Source: an uncultured Chryseobacterium sp. (GTDB lineage Bacteria > Bacteroidota > Bacteroidia > Flavobacteriales > Weeksellaceae). Taken from it: a DNA stretch of 64,000 bases. The position numbers and the translations under genes were made by a program. Below, one piece after another: positions 8,515 to 17,984 of the stretch (position 1 is its first letter; every line of letters begins with the position of its first letter). The DNA lies in NCBI GenBank assembly GCA_913778275.1, contig CAJYWN010000005.1:1-64000 (forward strand), in the 5' to 3' direction. The notes beneath the pieces were generated by a model. The model was not told where the DNA came from, did no database searches, and saw nothing but the letters and a program-made list of their open reading frames with translations.

Positions 8515-9270
8515 TTAATTATTATTGTTATTATTATTGTTGTTTTTTCTAGGTCTTCTGTTGTCTCTGTCTCCTCCTCTGTTCTCTCTTCTGTCAGACT
8601 GACCTCCTTTTTTCTGTTGTCCCACTAGTGGAGAAAGCTCTCTTTTACCGTAAACTTCTCCTTTCATGATCCAAACTTTTACTCCTAGTTTTCCGTACTG
8701 AGTTAATGCCTCACCGATGTGGTAATCGATATCTGCTCTGAAAGTAGACAATGGAATTCTTCCGTCTTTGAAAGATTCTGATCTTGCCATTTCAGCTCCG
8801 TTCAATCTACCGGAGATCTGAACTTTGATACCTTCTGCACCCATTCTCATTGTACCTGCCATCGCCATCTTAACAGCTCTTCTGTAAGAGATTCTGTTTT
8901 CGATTTGCTTAGCAATGCTGTCTGCTACTAATACTGCATCAAGCTCAGGTCTTTTGATTTCGAAGATGTTGATCTGAATATCCTTTTTAGTCAACTTTTT
9001 CAACTCTTCTTTTAATTTATCAACTTCCTGACCTCCTTTACCGATGATAAGTCCCGGTCTAGCAGTAGTGATTGTAACGGTTACTAATTTTAATGTTCTT
9101 TCAATATAAATTCTTGAAATCCCACCTTTAGATAATCTAGCTTCAAGGTATCTTCTGATTTTGTAGTCTTCCGCGATTCTGTCTCCATAATCGTTTCCGC
9201 CAAACCAGTTAGAATCCCATCCTCTGATGATACCTAATCTGTTACCAATTGGATTTGTCTTCTGTCCCAT
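8515..9270 (-). CDS. rpsC: 30S ribosomal protein S3 with poly-Asn tail
   Basis: S3 helps form the mRNA entry tunnel and unwinds mRNA structure. Its 251 residues include the KH domain ([20 protein letters not shown] at about 60-80) and the C-terminal domain ending near [20 protein letters not shown]. Beyond this comes an Arg/Asp/Gly/Asn-rich extension finishing in nine consecutive asparagines encoded by near-repeat codons. The tail is outside the conserved fold. The gene is 7 bases after rplV. Confidence 0.97.
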   Translation of the reverse strand: MGQKTNPIGNRLGIIRGWDSNWFGGNDYGDRIAEDYKIRRYLEARLSKGGISRIYIERTLKLVTVTITTARPGLIIGKGGQEVDKLKEELKKLTKKDIQINIFEIKRPELDAVLVADSIAKQIENRISYRRAVKMAMAGTMRMGAEGIKVQISGRLNGAEMARSESFKDGRIPLSTFRADIDYHIGEALTQYGKLGVKVWIMKGEVYGKRELSPLVGQQKKGGQSDRRENRGGDRDNRRPRKNNNNNNNNN

Positions 9271-9277
9271 ACCTTGA

Positions 9278-9676
9278 TTAATTTTCTTTATTACCTAAGA
9301 TTAATGTAACGTGGTTAGATCTTTTTCTGATTCTGTACCCTCTACCTTGTGGAGCTGGTCTTAGTCTCTTCAATTGTCTTGCGCTATCCACGAATATTTC
9401 TTTAACGATAAGGTTTGCTTCCTCAATGTCAGCCCCTTCGTTTTTTACTTGCCAGTTGGCAATTGCAGAAAGAAGTAATTTTTCTAATTTGTTAGAAGCT
9501 TCTTTCTTAGAATATTTAAGGATATAAAGAGCTTTATCTACTTGCTCTCCTCTAATGATATCAGCAACTAATCTCATTTTTCTCGGAGAAGACGGGCAGT
9601 TGTTTAATGAAGCTTTAACAACATCTTTGTTTGCTTCTTTTCTTGCGATTGAACTATCTTGTTTTCTTGATCCCAT
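9278..9676 (-). CDS. rplV: 50S ribosomal protein L22
   Basis: L22 lines the exit tunnel; its loop is a site of macrolide resistance mutations in other species. The 132 residues carry [19 protein letters not shown] and the C-terminal [20 protein letters not shown], diagnostic of L22. It is 2 bases downstream of rpsS. Confidence 0.97.
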   Translation of the reverse strand: MGSRKQDSSIARKEANKDVVKASLNNCPSSPRKMRLVADIIRGEQVDKALYILKYSKKEASNKLEKLLLSAIANWQVKNEGADIEEANLIVKEIFVDSARQLKRLRPAPQGRGYRIRKRSNHVTLILGNKEN

Positions 9677-9678
9677 GA

Positions 9679-9957
9679 TTATCTGCTTCCTTTGTTTTTG
9701 TTACCACCATGACCTCTGAAAGATCTTGTTGGAGAAAATTCGCCTAACTTGTGACCTACCATGTTTTCTGTAACATATACAGGGATAAAAGATTTCCCGT
9801 TGTGTACAGCAATAGTTTGTCCTACGAAGTCCGGAGAGATCATCGATGCTCTAGACCAAGTTTTGATAACTGTCTTCTTACCAGACTCTATATTTGCCTG
9901 AACCTTCTTATCTAAAGTATGATGAATGAACGGTCCTTTTTTAAGTGATCTTGCCAT
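9679..9957 (-). CDS. rpsS: 30S ribosomal protein S19
   Basis: S19 partners S13 in the head of the small subunit. The 92 residues start [19 protein letters not shown] and end with the typical [18 protein letters not shown]. It lies 2 bases after rplB and 2 bases before rplV, so tight coupling is likely. Confidence 0.97.
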   Translation of the reverse strand: MARSLKKGPFIHHTLDKKVQANIESGKKTVIKTWSRASMISPDFVGQTIAVHNGKSFIPVYVTENMVGHKLGEFSPTRSFRGHGGNKNKGSR

Positions 9958-9959
9958 AA

Positions 9960-10781
9960 TTATTTTCTTTTAGATACGATGTAACGGTTAGACACTTTGT
10001 TTTTCTTTCTAGTTTTGTAACCTTTAGCTGGTTTACCGTTTCTAGATCTTGGGTGACCTCCTGAAGAACGTCCTTCACCACCACCCATCGGGTGATCTAC
10101 AGGGTTCATTACTACCGCTCTTGTTCTTGGTCTTCTACCTAACCATCTGCTTCTACCTGCTTTACCTGATACCGTTAACTGGTGATCTGAGTTTGAAACT
10201 GAACCGATCATTGCGATACATTCAGTAAGGATCATTCTTGATTCTCCTGAAGGCAATTTGATGATCGCATATTTTCCGTCTCTTGAAGTCAGCTGAGCTG
10301 AAGAACCTGCACTTCTTGCTAAAATTGCACCTTGTCCAGGCTTCATTTCAACACAAGAGATTACAGTACCCAATGGAATATTTTTCAATTTCATTGCGTT
10401 TCCTACATTTGGTTCTACGTTCTCACCTGAAACCACTTTTTGGTCTACTTTAATACCGTTTGGAGCGATGATGTATCTTTTCTCTCCGTCTGCGTACTCT
10501 AATAAAGCGATGAATGCAGTTCTGTTTGGATCGTATTCTACAGATTTTACTGTTGCTTCAACATCGAATTTGTTTCTTTTGAAGTCAATAATTCTGTATT
10601 TCTTTTTGTGTCCACCTCCGGTGTAACGCATGGTCATTTTACCTGTTTGGTTACGTCCACCTGACTTTTTAATACCAACTGTAAGAGATTTCTCTGGCTT
10701 GTTGGTAGTAATTTCCTCAAAATTGTTTACAATTCTGAATCTCTGTCCCGGGGTGATAGGTTTTAATTTTCTAACAGACAT
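9960..10781 (-). CDS. rplB: 50S ribosomal protein L2
   Basis: L2 is required for subunit association and peptidyl-transferase activity. The 273 residues contain [20 protein letters not shown] near the start. The C-terminal motif [20 protein letters not shown] includes the conserved histidine linked to catalysis. It follows rplW by 23 bases. Confidence 0.98.
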   Translation of the reverse strand: MSVRKLKPITPGQRFRIVNNFEEITTNKPEKSLTVGIKKSGGRNQTGKMTMRYTGGGHKKKYRIIDFKRNKFDVEATVKSVEYDPNRTAFIALLEYADGEKRYIIAPNGIKVDQKVVSGENVEPNVGNAMKLKNIPLGTVISCVEMKPGQGAILARSAGSSAQLTSRDGKYAIIKLPSGESRMILTECIAMIGSVSNSDHQLTVSGKAGRSRWLGRRPRTRAVVMNPVDHPMGGGEGRSSGGHPRSRNGKPAKGYKTRKKNKVSNRYIVSKRK

Positions 10782-10804
10782 TACTATTATTTATAATATT
10801 ATAA

Positions 10805-11095
10805 TTAATTTACAGCAAAAATATCGATAACCTCACCTTCAGCAAGTTTGATTACCGCTTTTTTCAATTTATTCGTCTTTCCAACCTGAAGACCTTTCTT
10901 AGTATATTTCGCAGAAACTCTAGGAGCATAAATCATTGTATTTACGTCTGCTACTTTTACACCGTAAGCTGCTTCCACAGCTTTTTTAATCTGGATCTTA
11001 TTCGCTTTGGTATCTACCAAGAAAGAATAAGTACCTCTTAAATCCGTAAGGTAATTAGCCTTTTCTGAAATAACTGGTTTAATAATAACTGACAT
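10805..11095 (-). CDS. rplW: 50S ribosomal protein L23
   Basis: L23 sits at the tunnel exit and is the main docking site for trigger factor and SRP. The 96 residues start MSVIIKPVISEKANYL and include YSFLVDTKANKIQIKKAVEA, as expected. It lies 3 bases after rplD. Confidence 0.96.
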   Translation of the reverse strand: MSVIIKPVISEKANYLTDLRGTYSFLVDTKANKIQIKKAVEAAYGVKVADVNTMIYAPRVSAKYTKKGLQVGKTNKLKKAVIKLAEGEVIDIFAVN

Positions 11096-11098
11096 GAT

Positions 11099-11728
11099 TT
11101 ATTTCTTTAAATTTTCCTGGAATTTTTCAACTGCACCTTCGAAGAAAACGATCTCACCTGCGTTTACTAAATCGTAAGAACTTACTTCGTTGAAGTTCAT
11201 TACTTTAGTTTTAGGTAAGTTTCTTGAAGATAAATACACATTCTTGTTAGCTTCAGGAAGAATGAATAAAGACTTTTTACCGTTCAATGTTAATGCATCT
11301 AATAAAGTAATGAAATCTTTAGTCTTAGGAGCGTTTAAGCTCACATCTTCTAAAACTCTGATACTGTTGTCTCTCATTTTCTGAGATAGAACAGATTTTT
11401 TAGCTAATCTCTTAAGCGCTTTGTTCAATTTGAATCTGTAGTCTCTTGGTTTCGGTCCGAATACTCTACCTCCACCTCTGAACAATGGAGATTTGATATC
11501 CCCGTATCTTGCAGAACCAGATCCTTTTTGCTTCTTAAGTTTTTTAGTAGAAGCAGTGATCTCGCTTCTTTCTTTTGCTTTATGAGTTCCTTGTCTTTGT
11601 GCAGCAAGGTACTGTTTTACTTCTAAGTAAACCGCGTGCTGATTTGGCTCAATTCCGAATACTGATTCGTCTAGAGTTACTTTTCTTCCGGTCTCTTTTC
11701 CTGATGTATTTAATACTACTAGTTCCAT
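11099..11728 (-). CDS. rplD: 50S ribosomal protein L4
   Basis: L4 stabilises 23S rRNA and, in gamma-proteobacteria, represses the S10 operon through its leader. The 209 residues carry [20 protein letters not shown] and [20 protein letters not shown], typical of L4. The start ATG overlaps the 3' end of rplC by 10 bases, a sign of translational coupling. Confidence 0.97.
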   Translation of the reverse strand: MELVVLNTSGKETGRKVTLDESVFGIEPNQHAVYLEVKQYLAAQRQGTHKAKERSEITASTKKLKKQKGSGSARYGDIKSPLFRGGGRVFGPKPRDYRFKLNKALKRLAKKSVLSQKMRDNSIRVLEDVSLNAPKTKDFITLLDALTLNGKKSLFILPEANKNVYLSSRNLPKTKVMNFNEVSSYDLVNAGEIVFFEGAVEKFQENLKK

Positions 11729-12345
11729 TTTCTGATAATTACATAAGAATTTTTAGCTCCCGGAACAGCACCTTTTACTACTAAAAGATTTTGTTCTTGA
11801 TCCACTTTTAACACCTGAAGGTTTTGTACAGTTACCTGCTTACCTCCCATTCTTCCAGCCATTCTCATCCCTTTGAATACTCTTGAAGGGTCTGAACCAG
11901 CACCGATAGAACCTGGAGCTCTAAGTCTGTTGTGCTGACCATGAGTTGCCTGCATTACACCTCCAAAGCCGTGTCTTTTAACAACACCTTGGAAACCTTT
12001 ACCTTTAGAAGTTCCTGTTACGTCAACGAATTCACCTTCAGCGAATAATTTTACAGTTACTTCTTCTCCTACTTTTACTTCATCAACGAATTCTCTGTAG
12101 AATTCTACCAATTTAGCTTTAGGAGCAGAACCAGCCTTTTTAAAATGACCAGCTAACGCTTTACCAACGTTCTTCTCACTCTTGTCATCGAAACCTAACT
12201 GAACTGACTTATAACCGTCTTTTTCAATGGTTCTGACCTGTAAAACCGAGCACGGACCAGCTTGGATAACTGTACAAGGAATGTTTTTTCCTTCTTCGTT
12301 AAACAAAGATGTCATACCGATTTTTTTACCAATAATACCTGACAT
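11719..12345 (-). CDS. rplC: 50S ribosomal protein L3
   Basis: L3 is one of the two proteins that start large-subunit assembly. The 208 residues start [15 protein letters not shown] and contain [19 protein letters not shown] and [19 protein letters not shown], which define the family. It is the first gene of this operon. rpsJ, normally immediately upstream, is 6.6 kb away in the str operon, so rplC needs its own promoter, and a strong one is present at 12452..12482. Confidence 0.97.
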   Translation of the reverse strand: MSGIIGKKIGMTSLFNEEGKNIPCTVIQAGPCSVLQVRTIEKDGYKSVQLGFDDKSEKNVGKALAGHFKKAGSAPKAKLVEFYREFVDEVKVGEEVTVKLFAEGEFVDVTGTSKGKGFQGVVKRHGFGGVMQATHGQHNRLRAPGSIGAGSDPSRVFKGMRMAGRMGGKQVTVQNLQVLKVDQEQNLLVVKGAVPGAKNSYVIIRKWN

Positions 12346-12445
12346 TGTTTATATTATAATAAAATTTATCCTTTATTTATCATCATTTCCAGGAAGTCTG
12401 AAGTAATTTCTACGTTTGATGTAGGCATACTACGCCCCTAAAATG
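12346..12445 (-). promoter_or_regulatory. 5' leader of the rplC operon
   Basis: About 90-100 bases separate the inferred start point from the rplC ATG. The leader holds GGCGTAG (12436..12430), then CCTAC (12425..12421), then CGTAG (12414..12410), reading the minus strand. The central CTAC can pair with either flank, giving two mutually exclusive small hairpins. This could support autoregulation or attenuation. It is inferred from base pairing only. Confidence 0.45.
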
Positions 12446-12451
12446 AGTGTG

Positions 12452-12482
12452 CAAATTTATGAATAATTTTATAACTGACAAA
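12452..12482 (-). promoter_or_regulatory. Promoter of the rplC ribosomal operon
   Basis: On the minus strand TTTG (12482..12479) is followed after 19 bases by TAAATTTG (12459..12452), an exact match to the Bacteroidetes primary sigma consensus (TTTG, then TAnnTTTG). It points at rplC and explains how the S10-spc-alpha genes are transcribed without rpsJ upstream. Confidence 0.85.
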
Positions 12483-12590
12483 TATTTCACACAAAATATT
12501 TTGATTTTTAATCAATTAGATCATTTTTGTAAAATCGCAGGGAAAATTCGGCAGAATAATTTGTGAATAAGAAAATCTTTTGATAACACC

Positions 12591-12803
12591 ATGCATAATT
12601 GCAGTAATTACGGTTTGATTTTTGTTACGTTTAAAATTATTTATAAACCTCCTGATGATATGAAAACCACATACAACACACTTATTCCGAATCTGAAGAA
12701 TGCATTGAATAATCCTTTTAAATTTTTTGAAAGAAACATCAGTAATGCCGTAGAAGCTATCAATTCTGCTTTCACGTTTGATGATATCGATTTTTATCAG
12801 TAA
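12591..12803 (+). CDS. Possible small protein before the lipoprotein gene
   Basis: A 70-codon frame ends in TAATG, so its stop overlaps the ATG of the next gene, an arrangement typical of coupled genes. An alternative ATG at 12660 would give 47 residues (MKTTYNTLIPNLKNALNNPF and so on). The product would be soluble and mostly helical. I recognise no family, and no convincing promoter was found upstream. A 98-codon frame on the other strand overlaps it and looks like a shadow. It could be the remnant of a longer gene. Confidence 0.35.
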   Translation: MHNCSNYGLIFVTFKIIYKPPDDMKTTYNTLIPNLKNALNNPFKFFERNISNAVEAINSAFTFDDIDFYQ

Positions 12804-13780
12804 TGAGAACACTCAGATTCTTATGTATTCTGCTGTTGATATTGTCGTGCAGTAAGAACCAGGATCATCCGTATACCTTTTATTACTGGAAAACCAAGCT
12901 TGCCCTTAATGCCCAAGAAAAAGAAGTCCTTTATAAAACGACTGTTCCTTTTTTGTATACCCGCTTTTTTGATATAGATAAAACAGGAGAAAAATTTCAG
13001 CCTGTGGGCGTTATTACCAAAGACCAGAGTTTTGAACTTAAGCAAAAGATAGTGCCTGTTGTTTTTATCACCAACCGGAGCTTCCTTTATATTAAAAGGG
13101 AAGAAATCTCTTTTCTAGCCCGGAATATCCATCAGCTGATCCGGAAGAAGATTACAGATTATCATTTAAACGCCGGCAACGAAATACAGATCGACTGCGA
13201 CTGGACCTCAGGAACTCGTGATGATTATTTTGCGTTTTTAAAAGAACTTAAAAAAATTTCAGGTAAGGAAGTTAACTGTACGCTTCGCCTTCATCAGGTT
13301 AAAGATAAAACAGAAATGGGAATTCCGCCGGTTGACAAAGTTTACCTTATGTGCTATTCCACCTCTTCGCCACTGGAAAACTCTGATAAAAATTCTATTC
13401 TGGATGTAAATATTCTCAAAAGCTATTTAGCCCATATTGATCAATATCCTATCGGAAAAATAGAGGTTGCTCTGCCAATCTACTCGTGGGGAATCGTTAC
13501 CAATTATTTAGGAAAACATAAGCTGATTAATGCACTTTCCGAGAAAGATCTGCAGCATCCCGATTTTAAAAAGATTTCAGATCGTGAAATTGAAATACTG
13601 AAAGACGGATTCTATTTCGGAAACTATATGAATAAAGGCTTCAGAATTAAAGTTGAATCCATTTCCGACAGCCAGCTTTCTGAAGCCGTGAATTTTCTGG
13701 ACAGAAAAATTTCAACCTACTCTATTATATATTATCAACTTGACAGTAAATTTGTTACCAATCACAATTTAAATTTTTAA
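12803..13780 (+). CDS. Exported lipoprotein, TIM-barrel-like, unknown function
   Basis: The 325 residues begin with a lipoprotein signal (MRTLRFLCILLLILSCSKN, lipobox LLSC, Cys16). The body has alternating strand/helix character. Landmarks are PFLYTRFFDID (about 48-58), EIQIDCDWTSGTRDDYFAFL (about 128-147), VYLMCYSTSS (about 180) and KIEVALPIYSWGIV (about 220). The acidic end of a central strand (QIDCDW) and the barrel-like spacing recall GH18-like TIM barrels and the DUF3142 group; this is pattern recognition, not proof. It overlaps the small frame upstream and is followed 54 bases later by the 899-residue gene, so the two likely act together in the envelope. Confidence 0.75.
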   Translation: MRTLRFLCILLLILSCSKNQDHPYTFYYWKTKLALNAQEKEVLYKTTVPFLYTRFFDIDKTGEKFQPVGVITKDQSFELKQKIVPVVFITNRSFLYIKREEISFLARNIHQLIRKKITDYHLNAGNEIQIDCDWTSGTRDDYFAFLKELKKISGKEVNCTLRLHQVKDKTEMGIPPVDKVYLMCYSTSSPLENSDKNSILDVNILKSYLAHIDQYPIGKIEVALPIYSWGIVTNYLGKHKLINALSEKDLQHPDFKKISDREIEILKDGFYFGNYMNKGFRIKVESISDSQLSEAVNFLDRKISTYSIIYYQLDSKFVTNHNLNF

Positions 13781-13834
13781 ATTCCTTAAGACGATTAGTC
13801 TAAGAATCAAACAATAACCAAACACTGCTATACA

Positions 13835-16534
13835 ATGAAAAAATATCTTCTGTCTCTCGCCGTTGTTTCGCTGTTCTACACAGAATCCCAAGCTTGTGCC
13901 TGGTCTGATCCGGACTATGAGTATTTTAATCTGTTTACTCAGAGCATTATTAAGGATAAATCTTATCTGCCTTTTCTCCATAGCTATTCAACAAGATTTT
14001 ACACAGATTTTAAACCTTCCGTGATTCCCGATGAAAATATTGATTCCTGGAAAAAATATTTCAACAATCAGTTAAGCTACGCCCAGACAGAATATCTCGT
14101 AAATAAAATGAGTATTAATGATCTGAATGCTTTAAAGAAAGGAGCACCTACAAACCAGCTTCTGGTAACTTTGGGCCCGGGATTCTACCAGAAATACCGC
14201 GAGGGAATTGATTATCTTATTGAGGCCAAGTATCTGGAGCCTTACATGAAGATCAATTATATTGAAAGTGCAGATTCATTTTATTACTCGGATCCGGGAA
14301 CAGGAAAGAATGCAACTAACCTCGATTATAACAAAACCATTGCTGTACTAACCTCATTATACAGTGCTGCAAGAAATCCCGAAATAAAGCAGCGATATGG
14401 TTTCCAGCTTGTCCGTTTTAATCATTATACAAGAAATTACGATTCCGCTGTAAAAGCATTTAAAACTTATGTAGAACCCTTAAGATTGAAGGGTGCTCCT
14501 TACATTATGGCACTTGACCAGCTTGCCGGTGCCCAGCGGGGATTGGGAATGAACAGCGAAGCGAACTGGAATTTCTTTCAGGTGTTCAGGGACAGCAAAA
14601 GCCGAAAAGAATCTGCTTTTGTCTCTATGAAACTTTCTGATACAGCTTCATTTAATAATATTTTGAAACGTGCTTCTACGAGTGAGGATAAAAACATGGC
14701 TTATTTCCTTTTAGGCTATGAAGATTTCAATAATCCGATTCCTATTATGGAAAAGATGTTTGAGATTAACCCGGATTCTGAGATCCTGAAAGTAATGGCG
14801 GTGAGAAGCATCAATGAGCTGGAAAGAAGCTATCTTCCTATTTATTATTATACAGATGAAAACGGTTCTATTATTGAAAAAAAGCATTCCGGGAATAGTA
14901 CAGAGCAAAACAAAACGGAAGCTGCCGAGCCCAAAAAAGAAGAGCTTTCGTTCTGGCAGAAAATCGTGAGATTTTTTAAAAACCTTTTCAGCAGTAAAAA
15001 GGATAAAAATTCCGCAGCGGAAAAATCAGATCAGAGTGATGATGAGCTACTTGATAACCCCGACAGAATTCCGGTATTTACCAGAAACAATTACTGGTAT
15101 GATGAGAAGACCAGGGATTTTCTGGATGACCTGGAAAAATTCACCTCCAAAACAAAAGAAAAATCTAAGGACGAATACTGGCAGATTGCAGATGCTTATC
15201 TGAAATTCTTAAAAAAAGACTATAAAGCAAGCACTGAAATCCTTGAGAATATTAAAACTTCCAACCCCGAATATCTGGAAGAAATCAAAAGGATGAAAGT
15301 CTTAAATGATATTGTTTCACAACCTAAAATTGATGCCGATTATGAGGATCATCTCATGAAAGATTATGCAGAATATTTTACAGAAAAACCGGAAGTAAAA
15401 GACAGCACCGAAACAACCGAATATGATTATTATGGAGAAGTTCCCTCTACGGCAGATTTCTTAAAAGATGTTCTTGCCAACCGCTATTTTCTCCAGGGTG
15501 AAGATGGTAAATCTTTCCTCATGAATAATAAACTCTCTGATTTGCAGTACAATCCTAATTCAAGCCTGGTAAAAAGCGTGGAAGATTTTTACCGAAAACC
15601 TAATAAAACTCAGTTTGAGCAGCAGATTATCGCTAAAAACATTAATGATGTCGGGAACATAGACGCCTTTTTTGCTGTAATCTACGGTGACAGAGCGATG
15701 AGACAGGCAGATTTTGAAAAGGCTAAATCGTTTTATGCAAAAGCGCAGAACTTTTCCGGAATCCCAAGGTCGGAATGGAATTATGAAGAGAAAAAAGAGA
15801 CACCTTTAAAATATGCTAACGGAAGCTATAACGGATTCAGCAATATTTCCGATTATGTTTTCGGTCATAATGTATGGGAAAGCTACCAGAGTTCTCCGGA
15901 AGAAAGTATGAAAAAAGAAGATTATTCTGCATTTCCGTTTATAAAACCTTCCATGAATAAACTGGAACTGGCAGAAGCATTGATCCAGCTGAAAAAGACA
16001 GGAACCGGAAAAGGCGAAAAATCTGCCACGGCCAACCAGTTAATAGGAAATGTACTGTATAACACCTCCATCCTCGGATACTACAGACAGCTTTTTGTAA
16101 TGGATCTTGATAATACAAACGGCGGAAAATATGATTTTCAAAATACAGAGCAAAAGAATCCGTATCAATATTATTACAAAAACTTCCTGAACAGAACTTA
16201 TGTTGAACCGGACAATTTTGATCTGATCATTAATTATTATAAAAGAGCATTAGCTTCTTCCACCGACAAAGAACAGAAGGCAAGAATTATTTTCCAGATG
16301 GCCAGTGCGGAACAAGGCAAGTATTATCAATATGAGGCAAAAAATCCCTCCAAAATTGATTACTCTGATCCGAAATGGAGCGAGAAAAGCGATGCTTATC
16401 AGAAGCAGCTCAATCAAATTAAAAATCAGAAATACAGAACTTATTTTGCCTTGTTAAAATCTCAGTACGCCGATACGGAAACAGCTAAAGATTTGCTGGG
16501 AAGCTGTACTTATTTTGGTTATTTTATGCAATAA
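13835..16534 (+). CDS. Large exported helical-repeat protein, unknown function
   Basis: The 899 residues start with a signal peptide (MKKYLLSLAVVSLFYTESQA), so the protein is periplasmic or surface-associated. Most of it is helical and TPR-like (for example YDSAVKAFKTYVEPLRL and RQADFEKAKSFYAKAQNF). A charged, low-complexity linker at about 355-410 contains a short amphipathic stretch (SFWQKIVRFFKNLF). No catalytic motif was seen. It is paired with the upstream TIM-barrel-like lipoprotein and ends at a bidirectional terminator. I do not recognise the family; a scaffold or partner role is a guess. Confidence 0.8.
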   Translation: MKKYLLSLAVVSLFYTESQACAWSDPDYEYFNLFTQSIIKDKSYLPFLHSYSTRFYTDFKPSVIPDENIDSWKKYFNNQLSYAQTEYLVNKMSINDLNALKKGAPTNQLLVTLGPGFYQKYREGIDYLIEAKYLEPYMKINYIESADSFYYSDPGTGKNATNLDYNKTIAVLTSLYSAARNPEIKQRYGFQLVRFNHYTRNYDSAVKAFKTYVEPLRLKGAPYIMALDQLAGAQRGLGMNSEANWNFFQVFRDSKSRKESAFVSMKLSDTASFNNILKRASTSEDKNMAYFLLGYEDFNNPIPIMEKMFEINPDSEILKVMAVRSINELERSYLPIYYYTDENGSIIEKKHSGNSTEQNKTEAAEPKKEELSFWQKIVRFFKNLFSSKKDKNSAAEKSDQSDDELLDNPDRIPVFTRNNYWYDEKTRDFLDDLEKFTSKTKEKSKDEYWQIADAYLKFLKKDYKASTEILENIKTSNPEYLEEIKRMKVLNDIVSQPKIDADYEDHLMKDYAEYFTEKPEVKDSTETTEYDYYGEVPSTADFLKDVLANRYFLQGEDGKSFLMNNKLSDLQYNPNSSLVKSVEDFYRKPNKTQFEQQIIAKNINDVGNIDAFFAVIYGDRAMRQADFEKAKSFYAKAQNFSGIPRSEWNYEEKKETPLKYANGSYNGFSNISDYVFGHNVWESYQSSPEESMKKEDYSAFPFIKPSMNKLELAEALIQLKKTGTGKGEKSATANQLIGNVLYNTSILGYYRQLFVMDLDNTNGGKYDFQNTEQKNPYQYYYKNFLNRTYVEPDNFDLIINYYKRALASSTDKEQKARIIFQMASAEQGKYYQYEAKNPSKIDYSDPKWSEKSDAYQKQLNQIKNQKYRTYFALLKSQYADTETAKDLLGSCTYFGYFMQ

Positions 16535-16542
16535 ACTATATT

Positions 16543-16569
16543 AAAAAGGAATCAGTTCGGTTCCTTTTT
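16543..16569. terminator. Bidirectional terminator
   Basis: AAAAAGGAA at 16543..16551 pairs with TTCCTTTTT at 16561..16569 around a 9-base loop, giving U-tracts in both directions. It closes the plus-strand pair 12803-16534 and the minus-strand permease gene, whose last codons lie inside it. Confidence 0.85.
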
Positions 16570-17049
16570 TTGTTGTTCCTGTAACCACTCTTCGTGTTTT
16601 TTTCTGAAAATCCTGTCTTTATGGTCCTGATTTCTCTGTGCAGCATCGATAGAATGTGAAGAGTGAATATCGTCATCTTCTTCGGCAAAATCTGCAAGCT
16701 TTTCATAATAACAGTGGAGCTGGTCTAGTTCCTTTTCGGTAAGATCTTCAATATCAACAATTCTGTTGCTGGCTTTTTCGTTAGCGGCAATCAGTTCATT
16801 CAGTTTAATCTGAATTGCTTTTGAATCTTTATTCTGAGCCTTTTGAATTAAAAATACCATCAGAAAAGTGATAATTGTAGTTCCGGTATTGATAACGAGC
16901 TGCCATGTTTCTGAGTAATTGAAAACAGGGCCTGAAACAGCCCAAATAATTACGATTAAAGTAGCTCCAATGAATGCATATGAGCTTCCTGTAAATTTCG
17001 TTGCCCAATTTGAAAATTTTTCAAATATACTTTGATCTGACTTAGACAT
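16552..17049 (-). CDS. Low-affinity iron permease family membrane protein
   Basis: The 165-residue protein begins with a short cytoplasmic stretch (FEKFSNWATKFTGSSYAF), followed by two membrane segments (AFIGATLIVIIWAVSGPVF at about 25-43; NTGTTIITFLMVFLIQKAQN at about 54-73). The rest is a long acidic, histidine-containing soluble tail. This matches the small bacterial members related to yeast Fet4. Whether they really carry iron in bacteria is uncertain. It is transcribed alone; its stop is inside the shared terminator. Confidence 0.8.
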   Translation of the reverse strand: MSKSDQSIFEKFSNWATKFTGSSYAFIGATLIVIIWAVSGPVFNYSETWQLVINTGTTIITFLMVFLIQKAQNKDSKAIQIKLNELIAANEKASNRIVDIEDLTEKELDQLHCYYEKLADFAEEDDDIHSSHSIDAAQRNQDHKDRIFRKKHEEWLQEQQKKEPN

Positions 17050-17076
17050 TTTATTAATTTTTTCAATAAAAAGGCA

Positions 17077-17104
17077 TCAAAAACTCCGCCGAAGTAGCGG
17101 AGTT
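17077..17104 (-). terminator. Terminator after the GLPGLI genes
   Basis: AACTCCGC (17082..17089) pairs with GCGGAGTT (17097..17104) around a 7-base loop, with a short T run on the minus strand. It lies 26 bases beyond the stop of the second GLPGLI gene. Confidence 0.7.
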
Positions 17105-17130
17105 CCCGGTTAAATTAATTAGTTATAAAT

Positions 17131-17958
17131 TTAGTTATAGTGTATCGCTTTATCAAGCTCTATAGGATTGTTGTTTTTCTTAATGTTTTTCTGCATCATT
17201 TCAGAAAGTTCTTTAAACTGTTCGGGGCTTTTTACTTCGATTCCCATCACCATAAAGTGCGCACCGGGATTGGTATTATTTTTATAATGTTCTTTAAAGG
17301 TGTGAAGCGGATCATTGTAAAAATCAAGCATCATTTTTTTAAGCTTGGATTCAGGAATTTTAACCGGATTCTGCCCTCCGAATTTTTCAAGAATTTCCAA
17401 TGTATCGTATGTTTTGGAAAGTTTGTAGCTTTTTACCAGGGAGAATTTGAAGTTGTCTTTGTCATCATAAATCTCAAAGATCATTCCTGGCAGACCTCTG
17501 AATTTATATGGTCCCTCATTTAAGGTCATATCTTTTGTAAACCATGCAGTCCAGTTCCTCCCACCATATTTTGCTGTTGCCTTCTGTACTTTATAACCTC
17601 CGGTCATTTTTGTTTCATTAGTAAGATTCCAATCTATTTTATCGTTAGTTTCTACAATAAACATGTTCTGTACCATAATATAATTTGAGTTTATAGTAGA
17701 ATTTTTCTTTCGGGTAAGCGCAGGTGTATCGTCCCAGATTACATTGTTTTCGCCTCTGGTTTTATTGATGGAATCGGTGACCACAAAATCATAATTATAA
17801 AATTTGATGTCTTCCGGATTTACATCCAGCACCATGCTGACCTTTCTTTTTTCGGCTGCGGTAGAGTCGGTCTTAAAATGATATTCGTAAATGAATCTGT
17901 GCGTCTGTGCAGTGCATGATAAGCTAAACATAATCATTGCGAGTAGAAGTTTTTTCAT
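17131..17958 (-). CDS. GLPGLI family exported protein (downstream copy)
   Basis: The 275 residues begin with a signal peptide (MKKLLLAMIMFSLSCTAQ). They carry the family hallmark GLPGMIFEIYDD at about 155-166, preceded by GGRNWTAWFTKDMTLNEGPY. GLPGLI proteins are Bacteroidetes-specific secreted proteins of unknown function, often found as tandem paralogues. The other copy ends 26 bases upstream, and both begin their mature part with TAQTHRF, so a tandem duplication is likely. Confidence 0.9.
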   Translation of the reverse strand: MKKLLLAMIMFSLSCTAQTHRFIYEYHFKTDSTAAEKRKVSMVLDVNPEDIKFYNYDFVVTDSINKTRGENNVIWDDTPALTRKKNSTINSNYIMVQNMFIVETNDKIDWNLTNETKMTGGYKVQKATAKYGGRNWTAWFTKDMTLNEGPYKFRGLPGMIFEIYDDKDNFKFSLVKSYKLSKTYDTLEILEKFGGQNPVKIPESKLKKMMLDFYNDPLHTFKEHYKNNTNPGAHFMVMGIEVKSPEQFKELSEMMQKNIKKNNNPIELDKAIHYN

Positions 17959-17984
17959 TGTGATAGTTGTATGTTATTGCTGAC

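Noticed and set aside
12516..12812. A 98-codon open frame on the minus strand opposite the small plus-strand frame
   Set aside because: It runs through the start of the lipoprotein gene, has no promoter or family likeness and shows the composition of an antisense shadow.
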